Source of the DNA: Persephonella sp.
GTDB taxonomy: Bacteria > Aquificota > Aquificia > Aquificales > Hydrogenothermaceae
Direction: 5' to 3'
DNA: 12,116 nucleotides
Assembly (NCBI GenBank): GCA_027081375.1
Contig: JALWKR010000226.1
Location: forward strand, 1-12,116
A program made the position numbers and the translations under genes. Shown here piece after piece: positions 1-8,292 of the stretch (its first letter is position 1; every line of letters begins with the position of its first letter). Under the pieces are notes generated by a model. That model made no database searches. It was given only the letters and a program-made list of their open reading frames with translations, and was not told the origin of the DNA.

Positions 1-47
1 CTTATAAGTAAGACTAGTAGTAAAGCAAGAACCCTTATATTCTTCAT
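1..47 (-). CDS. Start of the gene after the PilP-like gene, probably secretin PilQ (partial, cut by window edge)
   Basis: An ATG at 47-45 opens a frame that runs off the window after 15 codons, reading MKNIRVLALLLVLLI. The short basic N-terminus followed by a leucine-rich hydrophobic stretch is the beginning of a Sec signal peptide. It starts 7 nt after the stop of the upstream pilus gene, behind a weak purine-rich ribosome site (GAGAG). In type IV pilus operons the order is pilM-N-O-P-Q, and PilQ, the outer-membrane secretin through which the pilus leaves the cell, carries such a signal peptide. The identity is therefore inferred from position and the signal peptide alone; no secretin sequence is visible here. 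Confidence 0.55.
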   Translation of the reverse strand, partial: MKNIRVLALLLVLLI

Positions 48-54
48 TTTTCTC

Positions 55-294
55 TCACTCTCCAATTATTTTCAAGTCTTCCTTAGAAATACCAATGTCA
101 CCTTTAATAATCTTTTCGGGGTCTTTTTGAGTTTTTATTAACTTTGCTCCGTCTTTAGTTTCAACTATAAGATAATTAGCACCGTTTTTTACTTTTATAT
201 ATCCAACAGTATTTTTTAATTCGGTGAATACATCAGAAGCTTTAACAGTAGTTGCTAACATAATTAAATACAACAAAATAGGTAATTTTCTCAT
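55..294 (-). CDS. Short PilP-like periplasmic pilus assembly protein
   Basis: 79 residues. Residues 1-19 form a signal peptide (MRKLPILLYLIMLATTVKA) with a likely cleavage after A-x-A-like VKA. The mature part is only about 60 residues, rich in beta-strand-like alternation (VGYIKVKNGANYLIVETKDG) and ending in IKGDIGISKEDLKIIGE. That resembles the tail of the PilP homology domain, in which a small beta-sandwich binds the secretin PilQ. Classical PilP is about 170 residues and a lipoprotein; this one has no lipobox cysteine and lacks the linker. The ATG overlaps the pilO stop as ATGA, and a strong AGGAGGG site lies at 299-305, so translation is probably coupled. The PilP assignment rests on slot in the operon, signal peptide and the C-terminal pattern; a different small periplasmic partner is possible. 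Confidence 0.65.
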   Translation of the reverse strand: MRKLPILLYLIMLATTVKASDVFTELKNTVGYIKVKNGANYLIVETKDGAKLIKTQKDPEKIIKGDIGISKEDLKIIGE

Positions 295-962
295 TTTTCC
301 CTCCTTTTCTTAGGTAGATAGAAGGTGGAAAGTTGTACCCCTATCCGTAGACCACTTTCGCTTTTCTTTAATCTTACATTGTCTATTCTTATATATCTTT
401 TACTTTTACCTACGAATTTTATAAAGTTATATAAAGACGTTAAATCTCCATATAAATTTAAATTTATAGTTACTCTTTTTAAAGAAATTTCATCTTTCCT
501 TGTTTTTGAATTTTTCTTTGTTTTCTTAATTACAAGTTTATTATCTTTATAACTAATCAGTGCATTTTCTGGTTTTGATATTTCAAATTTATCTAATATT
601 AAACCTGATTTTTTTACCCCTTCAGATAAAAACTTTAACAATAGCTGGGGATTTTCACTCTCAGGAATTATCCTAGATAGATATTCCATTTTTTGATTTA
701 GCATACTTATTTCTTGTTCTAACTCTTTCAGTTTTCTAGTAAGCCTTTTCTTTATTCGTGGATCTGAAGCTCTTTTTAATCTTTCAACTTCTCTTTGTAG
801 ATTTTGAACTTCCCTGTTTAACTTATCTCTTTCTATTATCTTTTCTGAAATAACAAATGCATAAAATAGATATCCTATTGCTAAAGATACTAAACCTACA
901 ACTAAAAGCTTCTTCCACTCAGGAAGCTCAGCCCACTGTTCTTTTATATTTTCCATATCCAA
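291..962 (-). CDS. pilO: PilO, type IV pilus inner-membrane alignment protein
   Basis: 223 residues with bitopic PilO architecture: a short cytoplasmic N-terminus, one membrane span at about 18-38 (LLVVGLVSLAIGYLFYAFVI), a charged coiled coil at about 40-97, and a periplasmic ferredoxin-like domain. The stretch at 171-198 (YGDLTSLYNFIKFVG, then IRIDNVRL) is the typical PilO segment. PilO pairs with PilN through these regions and links the cytoplasmic PilM ring to the periplasmic PilP and the secretin. The start chosen is TTG at 962: the AAGGAGGA ribosome site (971-978) leaves about 9 nt to this TTG but 15 nt to the in-frame ATG at 956. It lies 22 nt after pilN and overlaps the next gene by 4 nt. 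The family call is firm from order and topology; sequence conservation in this family is always low. Confidence 0.85.
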   Translation of the reverse strand: MDMENIKEQWAELPEWKKLLVVGLVSLAIGYLFYAFVISEKIIERDKLNREVQNLQREVERLKRASDPRIKKRLTRKLKELEQEISMLNQKMEYLSRIIPESENPQLLLKFLSEGVKKSGLILDKFEISKPENALISYKDNKLVIKKTKKNSKTRKDEISLKRVTINLNLYGDLTSLYNFIKFVGKSKRYIRIDNVRLKKSESGLRIGVQLSTFYLPKKRREK

Positions 963-971
963 TATAGAAAT

Positions 972-976
972 CCTCC
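972..976 (-). promoter_or_regulatory. Ribosome binding site of pilO, favouring a TTG start
   Basis: GGAGG on the minus strand, within AAGGAGGA at 971-978. The nine-nucleotide spacing to TTG at 962 is normal, whereas the nearest ATG (956) would sit 15 nt away, so the site decides for the TTG start. Confidence 0.6.
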
Positions 977-984
977 TTCACATT

Positions 985-1590
985 CTAAGGAGACTTTTCG
1001 GCTCTTTTGAAATTTTTCATATCAAAATTAAAGGAGTAAAATACTAAACTTTTTTCCCCTGTTCTCTTTGTTGACCTAAATTCAATGTCTTTGTAAAACT
1101 TTTTTAGGTTTTGATAAAAAATAGTTATATATTGAGGATCAAATGTATATCCTTTTAGTTTAGAATCGTTTCTAGAAATAGATAAGCTTGTTAGCCATAC
1201 ACCATCAGGAACACTTACAGATATAGCATATAGGATTTTTCCAAAATCCCTTTTTTCTTTTGCTAATCTCTGATATATCTTTATTTTCCTTGAAACATCA
1301 TCTTTCATCATCTCAGCTTCTTTTATTTTTGATTTCAGTATATCTATCTGTTTTTTAGCCATTCTGTATTTTGTTTTTTCAACTAAAAGAGTTCTTTTTT
1401 TATTTTGCAGGTCTTTAATTTGAAACTGCAGATTAAAGTAGTACCCTATCCCTATAATAATAACTGCTACAGGAATACCCGCGTAAAGAATGCCCTGTCT
1501 AGGCAAAGATATAGAAGGAGCTTTAAAGGAAATTCCTTTCTTTTTAAATTTTGCTTTTTTCTTTTCTGGATTTAGGTTAATCCTTATCAT
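985..1590 (-). CDS. pilN: PilN, type IV pilus inner-membrane alignment protein
   Basis: 201 residues from ATG at 1590. The first residues, MIRINLNP, match the family's conserved N-terminal I-N-L-L/N-P motif, which inserts into a groove of PilM. A basic segment follows, then one membrane span at about 34-53 (IPVAVIIIGIGYYF), a coiled coil to about 113, and a periplasmic domain containing VPDGVWLTSLSI, a characteristic PilN pattern. PilN dimerises with PilO in the periplasm and anchors PilM to the membrane. The gene overlaps the end of pilM by 14 nt. A TTG six bases upstream (1596) is also in frame, but the AGGAG site at 1599-1603 lies 8 nt from the ATG and only 2 nt from the TTG, so the ATG is preferred. 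Confidence 0.88.
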   Translation of the reverse strand: MIRINLNPEKKKAKFKKKGISFKAPSISLPRQGILYAGIPVAVIIIGIGYYFNLQFQIKDLQNKKRTLLVEKTKYRMAKKQIDILKSKIKEAEMMKDDVSRKIKIYQRLAKEKRDFGKILYAISVSVPDGVWLTSLSISRNDSKLKGYTFDPQYITIFYQNLKKFYKDIEFRSTKRTGEKSLVFYSFNFDMKNFKRAEKSP

Positions 1591-2530
1591 CTTCAAATCT
1601 CCTGTACGCTAAGCCAAATGGAACTGAATATAAGCTAAGAGGAACTTTTCCTGAATAATCTATATTTAAAGCTTTAACAGGGTCTAGTTCCACAAGAGCA
1701 AACCTAGTTGAAAATTTAAGCTGCATATATGCATGTATCTCTGGAAATCTAACAAAAAGCCCTGAGGTAAATATACTCTTAGGCTCACTAATTGTAAGGA
1801 AGAAGTAATTTATCTCTTTAATCAATTTCTCTACAATTTTTTCCTTTTCTACTGGAGCTACTTCTTCGTACTTTTTAGCATCAAAGTTTAATGTTTGAAC
1901 AAATATATTGTTATGGAAAAAGATAAGATAGGACTCATTGTAATCTAAATGGAGAATACAAAGATTTGCTTCATCTTTTAATGCTGTATCTTTTTCTTTT
2001 TGTAAATTAGCAAGATTTATAAGTGCTATTCCTTCAGAATCTATTATCTCAGGGGTTATTCCTGCATAATATAGAACTTCCTTTGCTTCTTCTATTTCAT
2101 CAATCTTTGCTATAACAACAAGAATATGATAGATGTTTTCATCCTCTCCAATAATATCATAATCGTATATAGTACTTCCTTTTAAACTTTTTATATCTTC
2201 TCTTATATTCCATTCCACAGCTTCTTCTAACTCCTGGGGGCTTAGTTTTGGAAGCTTTAATGTTTTGTACAATGTTGAACCAATTGGAATACTAACAGCA
2301 GCTTTTTTTATTTTAATTTCCCTTTTATCAAGCTGGTCTCTAAGCATTAAACCTGCTTGCTCAGTATCTTCAGGAAGTTCAATCTCAAAAGGCATAACAG
2401 GAAGTATAAACTCCTTGCCTTCTTTCTCTAAAACAGCTACTCTTGCAAAGTTTTTATCTAGCTGAATACCTAGAGATTGTTCCTCTTTTGCTCCTAAAAA
2501 AGGTATTCTAAGTATATTGGACAGTTTCAT
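1577..2530 (-). CDS. pilM: PilM, actin-like cytoplasmic pilus assembly protein
   Basis: 317 residues, slightly shorter than most PilM proteins (about 350). It is an actin/FtsA-fold protein that sits under the inner membrane, binds the N-terminal peptide of PilN and forms the cytoplasmic ring of the pilus alignment complex. Visible family patterns are LGIQLDKNFARVAVLE near 20-35, LPKLSPQELEEAVEWNIRED at 93-112 (the conserved 'L..AI.wE....IP' region), AGITPEIIDSEGIAL at 156-170, and YSVPFGLAYR near the C-terminus ('...ALGLALR' in relatives). The usual nucleotide-binding motifs are poorly kept: position 20 onward has GIQLDK instead of GIDIG, residues 195-200 read LDYNES where relatives have a DIG-like motif, and residues 255-257 read TSG rather than a GG motif. 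ATG with GGAGA at 2539-2543, 8 nt spacing; first gene of the pil operon. Confidence 0.85.
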   Translation of the reverse strand: MKLSNILRIPFLGAKEEQSLGIQLDKNFARVAVLEKEGKEFILPVMPFEIELPEDTEQAGLMLRDQLDKREIKIKKAAVSIPIGSTLYKTLKLPKLSPQELEEAVEWNIREDIKSLKGSTIYDYDIIGEDENIYHILVVIAKIDEIEEAKEVLYYAGITPEIIDSEGIALINLANLQKEKDTALKDEANLCILHLDYNESYLIFFHNNIFVQTLNFDAKKYEEVAPVEKEKIVEKLIKEINYFFLTISEPKSIFTSGLFVRFPEIHAYMQLKFSTRFALVELDPVKALNIDYSGKVPLSLYSVPFGLAYRRFEDDKD

Positions 2531-2635
2531 ATTCTAAGTCTCCATATATATTAATGTTTTTGGCTACTATTAAAATACAAAAAACCCCTTAATAAAAAGA
2601 TAAATATGTGTATATTGTTTTTTTTCGGAGAAAAG

Positions 2636-2658
2636 TAGGGTACCTTTAAGGTACCCTA
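2636..2658 (-). terminator. Hairpin terminator of the glyQ-glyS-ppsA operon
   Basis: A perfect 10-bp inverted repeat, TAGGGTACCT and AGGTACCCTA, with a 3-nt loop, begins 15 nt after the ppsA stop codon. On the minus strand it is followed by CTTTTCT, a short interrupted U-tract; on the plus strand no T-run follows. This supports intrinsic termination of ppsA transcription, although the U-tract is weak. The remaining gap up to pilM (2531-2635) is AT-rich and must carry the pil promoter; a TTTAAT -10-like hexamer at 2574-2569 has no convincing -35 partner. Confidence 0.65.
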
Positions 2659-2673
2659 TTGATTATAAAGATA

Positions 2674-5133
2674 TTAGTTGGAAGTTTTTGCTTCTTCTTC
2701 TGAGTGGAGACCTAGTTTTTTTTCTATTTCGTAAATTGCTTTTGTTGTTTTTAAAACAGCATCTGGATTTATTGAAATTGTATCAATTCCCTGTTCAACA
2801 AGGAATTGAGCAAAATCTGGATAGTCAGAAGGTCCCTGTCCACATATTCCTATCTTTCTACCGTGTTCCTTAGCTGTTTTTATAACCTGTGCTATTAATC
2901 TTTTAACTGCTTCATTTCTTTCATCGTATAGATGTGCAACTAAAGAAGAATCTCTATCTAATCCAAGGGTTAGCTGAGTAAGGTCATTTGAACCAATGGA
3001 AAATCCATCAAAATGCTGTGAGAACTGATCTGCAAGAACAACGTTAGATGGAAGTTCGCACATTACATAAACTTCAAGACCATTTTCTCCTTTTTTAAGA
3101 CCAAACTCTTCCATAACTTTAAGAACTTTTTCCCCTTCCTCTGGGGTTCTACAGAATGGAACCATAACCTTCACATTCTTTAATCCCATTTTGTTTCTAA
3201 CTCTAAGGATTGCTTTACACTCAAGACCAAATGCTTCTTTAAATTGAGGAGAGTAATATCTTGAAGCTCCTCTCCATCCAATCATTGGGTTTTCTTCAAC
3301 AGGCTCAAAAAGCTTTCCACCAATAAGGTTCGCATACTCATTTGATTTAAAGTCTGAGAATCTAACTATTACTGGCTTTGGATAAAATGCTGCTGCAATT
3401 CTAGCAATTCCGTAAGAAAGTTTTTTGATATAGTACTCTTCTTTATTGTCATAACCAAAGGTTTTATCTTCTATTATTTGAGCAAGTTCTGGGTCTTTCT
3501 CTTTTATTTCGTCAAACTTTATAAGAGCAAGAGGGTGTATTCCTATATAGTTATTAATAATAAATTCTTCTCTTGCAAGACCAACTCCTGCATTTGGTAA
3601 AAACGAAAAATCAAAAGCTCCCTCAGGAGAAGCAACATTCATCATAATAGGAGTTTTTGTTTTAGGGAGAGAGTTTATATCAACTTCTTCTACTTCATAA
3701 TCAATTTTTCCGTCATAAACATAACCAACATCCCCCTCAGCACAGGAAACAGTAACAAGCTGCCCGTCTTTTAATACTTCTGTTGCGTTACCAGCTCCAA
3801 CAACAGCAGGAACCCCAAGTTCTCTGGCAACAATAGCAGCGTGACAGGTTCTACCACCTCTATTTGTTACAATAGCAGCAGCTTTTTTCATGATAGGTTC
3901 CCAGTCTGGATCTGTCATATCTGTTACAAGAACATCTCCAGGTTTGAAGTCTTTTGCGTCTTCAAGGGAGTACATAAGCTTTACATTTCCAGTAGCAACT
4001 TTATCTCCAACAGCTATTCCTGTAACTAAAACTTTTTTCCGTCTTTCTTCATAAGGCTCTGTAATTTTATAAACAGTTATTTTTGAGTGGTCTTTTCTTG
4101 AGTGGATTGTTTCAGGTCTTGCCTGAACAATAAACAACTCATTTATCTCACCATCTTTTGCCCACTCAACATCCATAGGTGTCCATTTATTGTATTTATT
4201 TGAATAGTACTCCTCTATTTTCATAATCCAGTCTGCAAGTTTTAAAACTTCTTCATCTGTTAAGCAAAACTGCTTTTGTTTTTCTTCAGGAACAGGAACT
4301 ATCTTAACTCTCTCCTCTTCTGTAGTTCCATAAACCATTTTATGAGTTTTTTTACCTAGTTTTTTCTCTATAATCGCCTCATATCCCTCTTTAAAAGTTG
4401 GTTTAAATACAAGCCATTCATCTGGGGTTACAGCTCCCTGAACAACCATCTCTCCAAGGCCGTAAGAACCATTTATAAGAACAACATCCTTAAATCCACT
4501 TTCTGTATCTAATGAGAAACCAACTCCTGCAGCTGCAAGATCAGAACGAACCATCTTTTGAATACCTACAGCTAGCCCGATAGAAAAATGATCAAAACCA
4601 AAAGCTTCCCTGTAAGATATTGCTCTATCAGTAAATAAAGAGGCAAAACAGTTTTTTACAGCAGTTAAGAGGGATTCATCCCCTTTAATATTTAGATATG
4701 TATCCTGCTGTCCTGCAAAAGATGCATCAGGTAGGTCCTCTGCTGTAGCAGAAGATCTAACAGCAACATCAACGTAATGCTGACCATACATTTCACTTAA
4801 TTTGTGATAGTAGTCTAAAATTGCCTGTTTTAAATCTTCAGGGAATTCTCCCCCTTTTATCATCTCTCTAACTTCAAGGCCTCTTTTTGCAAGGTCTTCA
4901 ACATTATTTGGATCAAGTCCTTTTAACGCTTCAGTTATTTTTTCTTTTAAGTTGTTATAGTCAATGAAGTATCTGTAAGCTTCAGCAGTAACAACATATC
5001 CCATTGGAATTTTTATTCCCATTGGAGAAAGACCTTTGATCATCTCCCCAAGGGACGCGTTTTTTCCCCCAACAAGTTCAATATCATTAATTCCAACTTC
5101 ATCTAACCACACAACTAATTTTTTATCAGACAT
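2674..5133 (-). CDS. ppsA: Phosphoenolpyruvate synthase (pyruvate, water dikinase)
   Basis: 819 residues, full family length. It converts pyruvate, ATP and water to PEP, AMP and phosphate in the cytoplasm. The N-terminal ATP-grasp-type domain contains GGKNASLGEM (22-31), VRSSATAEDLPDASFAGQQ (125-143) and IVQARPET near 335-342. The swivelling phosphohistidine domain has TNRGGRTCHAAIVARELG at 423-440, with His431 the phosphorylated residue. The C-terminal TIM barrel, which binds pyruvate, shows VRFSDFKSNEY (590-600), ENPMIGWRGASRYY (614-627), SIGSNDLTQLTLGLDRD (712-728) and GICGQGPSD (762-770) with the conserved catalytic Cys764. All landmark residues are present. ATG is preceded by AGGAGG at 5141-5146 (7 nt). 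It follows glyS by 25 nt and ends at a hairpin terminator, so it is the last gene of that operon. In an autotroph it would feed PEP into gluconeogenesis, which is inferred. Confidence 0.97.
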   Translation of the reverse strand: MSDKKLVVWLDEVGINDIELVGGKNASLGEMIKGLSPMGIKIPMGYVVTAEAYRYFIDYNNLKEKITEALKGLDPNNVEDLAKRGLEVREMIKGGEFPEDLKQAILDYYHKLSEMYGQHYVDVAVRSSATAEDLPDASFAGQQDTYLNIKGDESLLTAVKNCFASLFTDRAISYREAFGFDHFSIGLAVGIQKMVRSDLAAAGVGFSLDTESGFKDVVLINGSYGLGEMVVQGAVTPDEWLVFKPTFKEGYEAIIEKKLGKKTHKMVYGTTEEERVKIVPVPEEKQKQFCLTDEEVLKLADWIMKIEEYYSNKYNKWTPMDVEWAKDGEINELFIVQARPETIHSRKDHSKITVYKITEPYEERRKKVLVTGIAVGDKVATGNVKLMYSLEDAKDFKPGDVLVTDMTDPDWEPIMKKAAAIVTNRGGRTCHAAIVARELGVPAVVGAGNATEVLKDGQLVTVSCAEGDVGYVYDGKIDYEVEEVDINSLPKTKTPIMMNVASPEGAFDFSFLPNAGVGLAREEFIINNYIGIHPLALIKFDEIKEKDPELAQIIEDKTFGYDNKEEYYIKKLSYGIARIAAAFYPKPVIVRFSDFKSNEYANLIGGKLFEPVEENPMIGWRGASRYYSPQFKEAFGLECKAILRVRNKMGLKNVKVMVPFCRTPEEGEKVLKVMEEFGLKKGENGLEVYVMCELPSNVVLADQFSQHFDGFSIGSNDLTQLTLGLDRDSSLVAHLYDERNEAVKRLIAQVIKTAKEHGRKIGICGQGPSDYPDFAQFLVEQGIDTISINPDAVLKTTKAIYEIEKKLGLHSEEEAKTSN

Positions 5134-5158
5134 AATCTATCCTCCTACCATCTATCGT

Positions 5159-7285
5159 TTATAAGGTTGTTATCTTGGTAAAATCAGAAATTTTCTTAAA
5201 TAGGCTATCTATCATCTTCATTAGAGATAACCTATTTTTCTTAAGTTTTTCGTCATCAACCATAACCATAACATTATCAAAGAATTTGTCTATATAAGGT
5301 TTTAATTTCAGCAACTCTGATAGGGCTTTCTGATACTCTTTGTTTTCTACATCTTTATTAAATACATCTTCTATCTCTTTATACTTTTGATATAGCTCTT
5401 TTTCTTCCTTTTCCTTTAAAAAACTTTCATCAAACTCTAATGTAAAGTCTTCAGGAATAATCCTTCCAACTCTTTTAAATACTGTCATAACATCGTTAAA
5501 TTCAGGACTAGACTTAAATTCTTGAATAGCCTTTATTTTTAGATAATTTCTGTAAAAATTAAATGAACCTGTTTCAAGAACAGAATTTATAATATCTGTT
5601 GAAAATCCTTTATCTTTCATGTAAGCAATAAATCTTGCTTTTATAAAGTCTAGAACTTCAGGAATTATTTCTTCATCAAAAACAACTTCCCAGTTTTTAT
5701 TTATCTCAGCAAATTTTAGTATCTTTTCCTTTTTAGTTTCTTTTTGAATATTCTTCAAGAAATCTTTCAGGTCAATATCTATTCCTTTTTCTACTAGAAT
5801 TCTGATAATTCCAATTGCTGCTCTTCTAAGACCAAAGGGGTCTGCTGATGCTTTTGGTTTTTCTCCTATAGATAAAAAGGATATAAGGGTATCAAGTTTA
5901 TCAGCTAAAGCTAAAATAGTTCCTATCTGCGTTTCAGGAAGTTCATCATCTGAAGTTTTTGGAAGATAATGTTCATATATTGCCTTTGCTACATCTTCTT
6001 TTTCTCCTTGCTTTAAGGCATAGTGCATTCCCATTATTCCCTGAAGCTCATCAAATTCTTTAACCATCTCTGTTAGAAGGTCACATTTTGAAAGTTTATT
6101 AGCTCTTTTGATGTCCTCCTCTTTATCTGTTCCAAGTTCTTTTGAAAGTAAAAGGGATATATTTTTATTTCTTTCAACTTTATCTAACATAGAACCTAGT
6201 TTTTGGTGAAATTGAATACCTGCAAGTTTAGGATAGAAATCCTCAAGATTATGTTTTAAGTCCTCTTCATAAAAGAATAGAGCATCTTCAAGCCTTGCTT
6301 TTAAAACTTTTTCATAACCTTTTTGAACAACGCTTCTATCAGGAACAGCAGTGTTTGAAAAAGCTAAAAACTTAGGCAGCAGCTTTCCATCTTTTTCAAA
6401 ATTAAAGTATCTTTGATGAACTTTACATACTGTAATAATTACTTCTTTTGGAAGTACAAGATATTCAGGAGAAAAATCTCCTAAAATACCTACAGGAAAT
6501 TCAGTTAAGCTTGTAACTTCATCTAAAAGCTCCTGATCTAAAATAGCCGTAGCATCAAGTCTAGATGCAAAACCTGTTATCTGTGTCTCTATTGCTTTTC
6601 TTCTATCTTCAAATTTTGCAACAATAAAACCAAGCTTTGTTATCTCTTCATAAGAAGAAGCTTCAGGTATATCTTTCTTTTCTCCTCTTCCTACAGGTTT
6701 TGTCATAAATCTATGAAGGTGTGTATATTTATCAGCTTTAACTCCTGCTATTTCAAAAGGAATAACTTTGTTATCAAGAAGAGAGACAATCCATCTAATA
6801 GGTCTTGAAAATCTAAAACCTGTAGAGTTCCATTTCATTGTTTTGGGAAAAGGAATATTCTTTATTAAATTTGGAATTTCTTCTTCTAAAAATTCCTCAA
6901 GCTTTTTTCCTTCTATCTTTACTTTTGCTCCTAGGTATCTTCCTTTTTCATTTTCTATAATTTCTAACTGGTCTATATCAAGATTATTTTTACTTGCAAA
7001 AGCTAAAGCAGCTTTTGTAAACTTCCCTTCCTCATCTATAGCTACTTTTGCTGGTGGTCCAAGGATGATTTTTTCTTTATCAGGTTCTTTTTCTAAAAGA
7101 TTTTTTAATACAAATGCAAGTCTTCGTGGAGTGGCATATATCTCTATGTTATCAGGAGATTCTACTGCAAAAAAAGATTTAAATTTTTCAGGTACTATAT
7201 CCTTGAAGTATTTGGTAGCACTTTCTATCGCTTTTGGAGGCAGTTCTTCTGTCCCTATCTCAAGTAAGTATGTTTTTCCTATCAT
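5159..7285 (-). CDS. glyS: Glycyl-tRNA synthetase beta subunit
   Basis: 708 residues, close to the family's usual 690. With GlyQ it forms the bacterial alpha2beta2 glycyl-tRNA synthetase; the beta chain binds tRNA-Gly, while the alpha chain carries the aminoacylation site. The N-terminus LLEIGTEELPPKAIE (7-21) is the family signature. Further landmarks are ATPRRLAF (51-58), SRPIRWIVSLL (160-170), LTEFPVGILGDF (260-271) and VHQRYF (289-294). The HD-type domain shows KCDLLTEMVKEFDELQGIMG (400-419) and ALADKLDTL (459-467), followed by DPFGLRRAAIGIIRIL (482-497). The C-terminal third is the helical DALR-like anticodon-binding region. ATG with AGGAAGG just upstream; 42 nt after glyQ and 25 nt before ppsA. 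The frame is intact. Confidence 0.97.
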   Translation of the reverse strand: MIGKTYLLEIGTEELPPKAIESATKYFKDIVPEKFKSFFAVESPDNIEIYATPRRLAFVLKNLLEKEPDKEKIILGPPAKVAIDEEGKFTKAALAFASKNNLDIDQLEIIENEKGRYLGAKVKIEGKKLEEFLEEEIPNLIKNIPFPKTMKWNSTGFRFSRPIRWIVSLLDNKVIPFEIAGVKADKYTHLHRFMTKPVGRGEKKDIPEASSYEEITKLGFIVAKFEDRRKAIETQITGFASRLDATAILDQELLDEVTSLTEFPVGILGDFSPEYLVLPKEVIITVCKVHQRYFNFEKDGKLLPKFLAFSNTAVPDRSVVQKGYEKVLKARLEDALFFYEEDLKHNLEDFYPKLAGIQFHQKLGSMLDKVERNKNISLLLSKELGTDKEEDIKRANKLSKCDLLTEMVKEFDELQGIMGMHYALKQGEKEDVAKAIYEHYLPKTSDDELPETQIGTILALADKLDTLISFLSIGEKPKASADPFGLRRAAIGIIRILVEKGIDIDLKDFLKNIQKETKKEKILKFAEINKNWEVVFDEEIIPEVLDFIKARFIAYMKDKGFSTDIINSVLETGSFNFYRNYLKIKAIQEFKSSPEFNDVMTVFKRVGRIIPEDFTLEFDESFLKEKEEKELYQKYKEIEDVFNKDVENKEYQKALSELLKLKPYIDKFFDNVMVMVDDEKLKKNRLSLMKMIDSLFKKISDFTKITTL

Positions 7286-7327
7286 TTACCTTCCTCTTTG
7301 TTTCTTTAAGAGATATGAATATTTTTG

Positions 7328-8230
7328 TTATTTTTGGGCTGCCTGTTCTTTTCTTCTCATTAAAGGAAATCCTAACTCTTCTCTATGTTTTACAAAAGCT
7401 TTTGCACACTCTCTAGCTAAGTTTCTAACTCTTGCTATAAATCTTGCCCTTTCGTTAACAGATAAAGCTCCCCTTGCATCTAAAAGATTAAATATATGAG
7501 AACACTTTAATGCATAATCATAAGCAGGAATTGGAAGATTATTTTCTATTAGTCTAAAACCTTCTTTTTCGTACATATCGAAGGTTTTAAAAAGCATATC
7601 AACATCAGCTAGCTCAAAGTTATATATAGACCACTGCCTTTCTGCTTCCTTATATATGTCTCCGTATGTTAATCCTTCAGCCCAAACAATATCATAGACA
7701 CTGTCTACTCCCTGCAGATATGTAGCTATTCTTTCTAGCCCATATGTTATTTCAACGCTGACTTCAGGAAGGTCTAAACCTCCTACCTGCTGAAAATATG
7801 TAAACTGAGTTATTTCCATACCATCAAGCCATACTTCCCAGCCAAGTCCCCATGCTCCAAGGGTAGGACTTTCCCAGTCATCTTCAACAAATCTAATATC
7901 ATGCTTTGTTAGATCTATTCCTAAAGCTTCAAGACTTTCTAGATAAAGTTCCTGAGGATTTTCAGGAGCAGGCTTTAGAATAACCTGAAACTGATAGTAA
8001 TGCTGAAGTCTGTTAGGATTTTCCCCATATCTTCCATCTTTTGGTCTTCTTGATGGTTCTACATAGCAGACATTCCAGTCCTCTGGACCTAATGTTCTTA
8101 AAAATGTAGCAGGGTTCATAGTCCCTGCTCCAACCTCTATATCATAAGGCTGCCATAAAATACATCCTTTATCTGTCCAGAATTTTTGCAGTGTTTGGAT
8201 TATATCTTGAAATGTTAATACTTCAGCCAT
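7328..8230 (-). CDS. glyQ: Glycyl-tRNA synthetase alpha subunit
   Basis: 300 residues, matching the roughly 300 of other GlyQ proteins. It is the class II catalytic core that activates glycine with ATP and transfers it to tRNA-Gly, acting with the beta subunit encoded next. Conserved blocks are [12 protein letters not shown] (7-18), [19 protein letters not shown] (22-40), [20 protein letters not shown] (55-74, motif-2-like ATP contact), [13 protein letters not shown] (75-87), [20 protein letters not shown] (114-133), [16 protein letters not shown] (136-151) and [14 protein letters not shown] (161-174, motif-3-like). All are intact. The ATG has AGAGGA a few bases upstream. It is the first gene of the glyQ-glyS-ppsA unit and is preceded by a candidate sigma-70-type promoter. 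Confidence 0.98.
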   Translation of the reverse strand: MAEVLTFQDIIQTLQKFWTDKGCILWQPYDIEVGAGTMNPATFLRTLGPEDWNVCYVEPSRRPKDGRYGENPNRLQHYYQFQVILKPAPENPQELYLESLEALGIDLTKHDIRFVEDDWESPTLGAWGLGWEVWLDGMEITQFTYFQQVGGLDLPEVSVEITYGLERIATYLQGVDSVYDIVWAEGLTYGDIYKEAERQWSIYNFELADVDMLFKTFDMYEKEGFRLIENNLPIPAYDYALKCSHIFNLLDARGALSVNERARFIARVRNLARECAKAFVKHREELGFPLMRRKEQAAQK

Positions 8231-8262
8231 TAAGTCCTCTTTATACTGTTTATAACAAATCT

Positions 8263-8292
8263 ATTTTATCTTATATATGAAACAAATAACAA
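8263..8292 (-). promoter_or_regulatory. Candidate sigma-70-type promoter for glyQ-glyS-ppsA
   Basis: On the minus strand TTGTTA (8292-8287, 4 of 6 to TTGACA) is followed after 18 nt by TAAAAT (8268-8263, 5 of 6 to TATAAT). Transcription would begin near 8256, giving an untranslated leader of about 26 nt before glyQ. That is too short for a T-box or other leader control, and I see none in the 102-nt gap. In such AT-rich DNA hexamer matches arise easily by chance, so this is a moderate call. Confidence 0.45.

Noticed and set aside
325..552. A 75-codon plus-strand frame with hydrophobic stretches
   Set aside because: It is antisense to the periplasmic domain of pilO; the hydrophobicity comes from reverse-reading AAA/GAA codons as TTT/TTC.
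6768..7499. A 243-codon open frame on the plus strand
   Set aside because: It lies wholly antisense to glyS and the end of glyQ, both of which have full-length conserved motifs. Its Ser/Phe/Leu-rich product has no recognisable domain, as expected for the reverse reading of Lys/Glu-rich genes.
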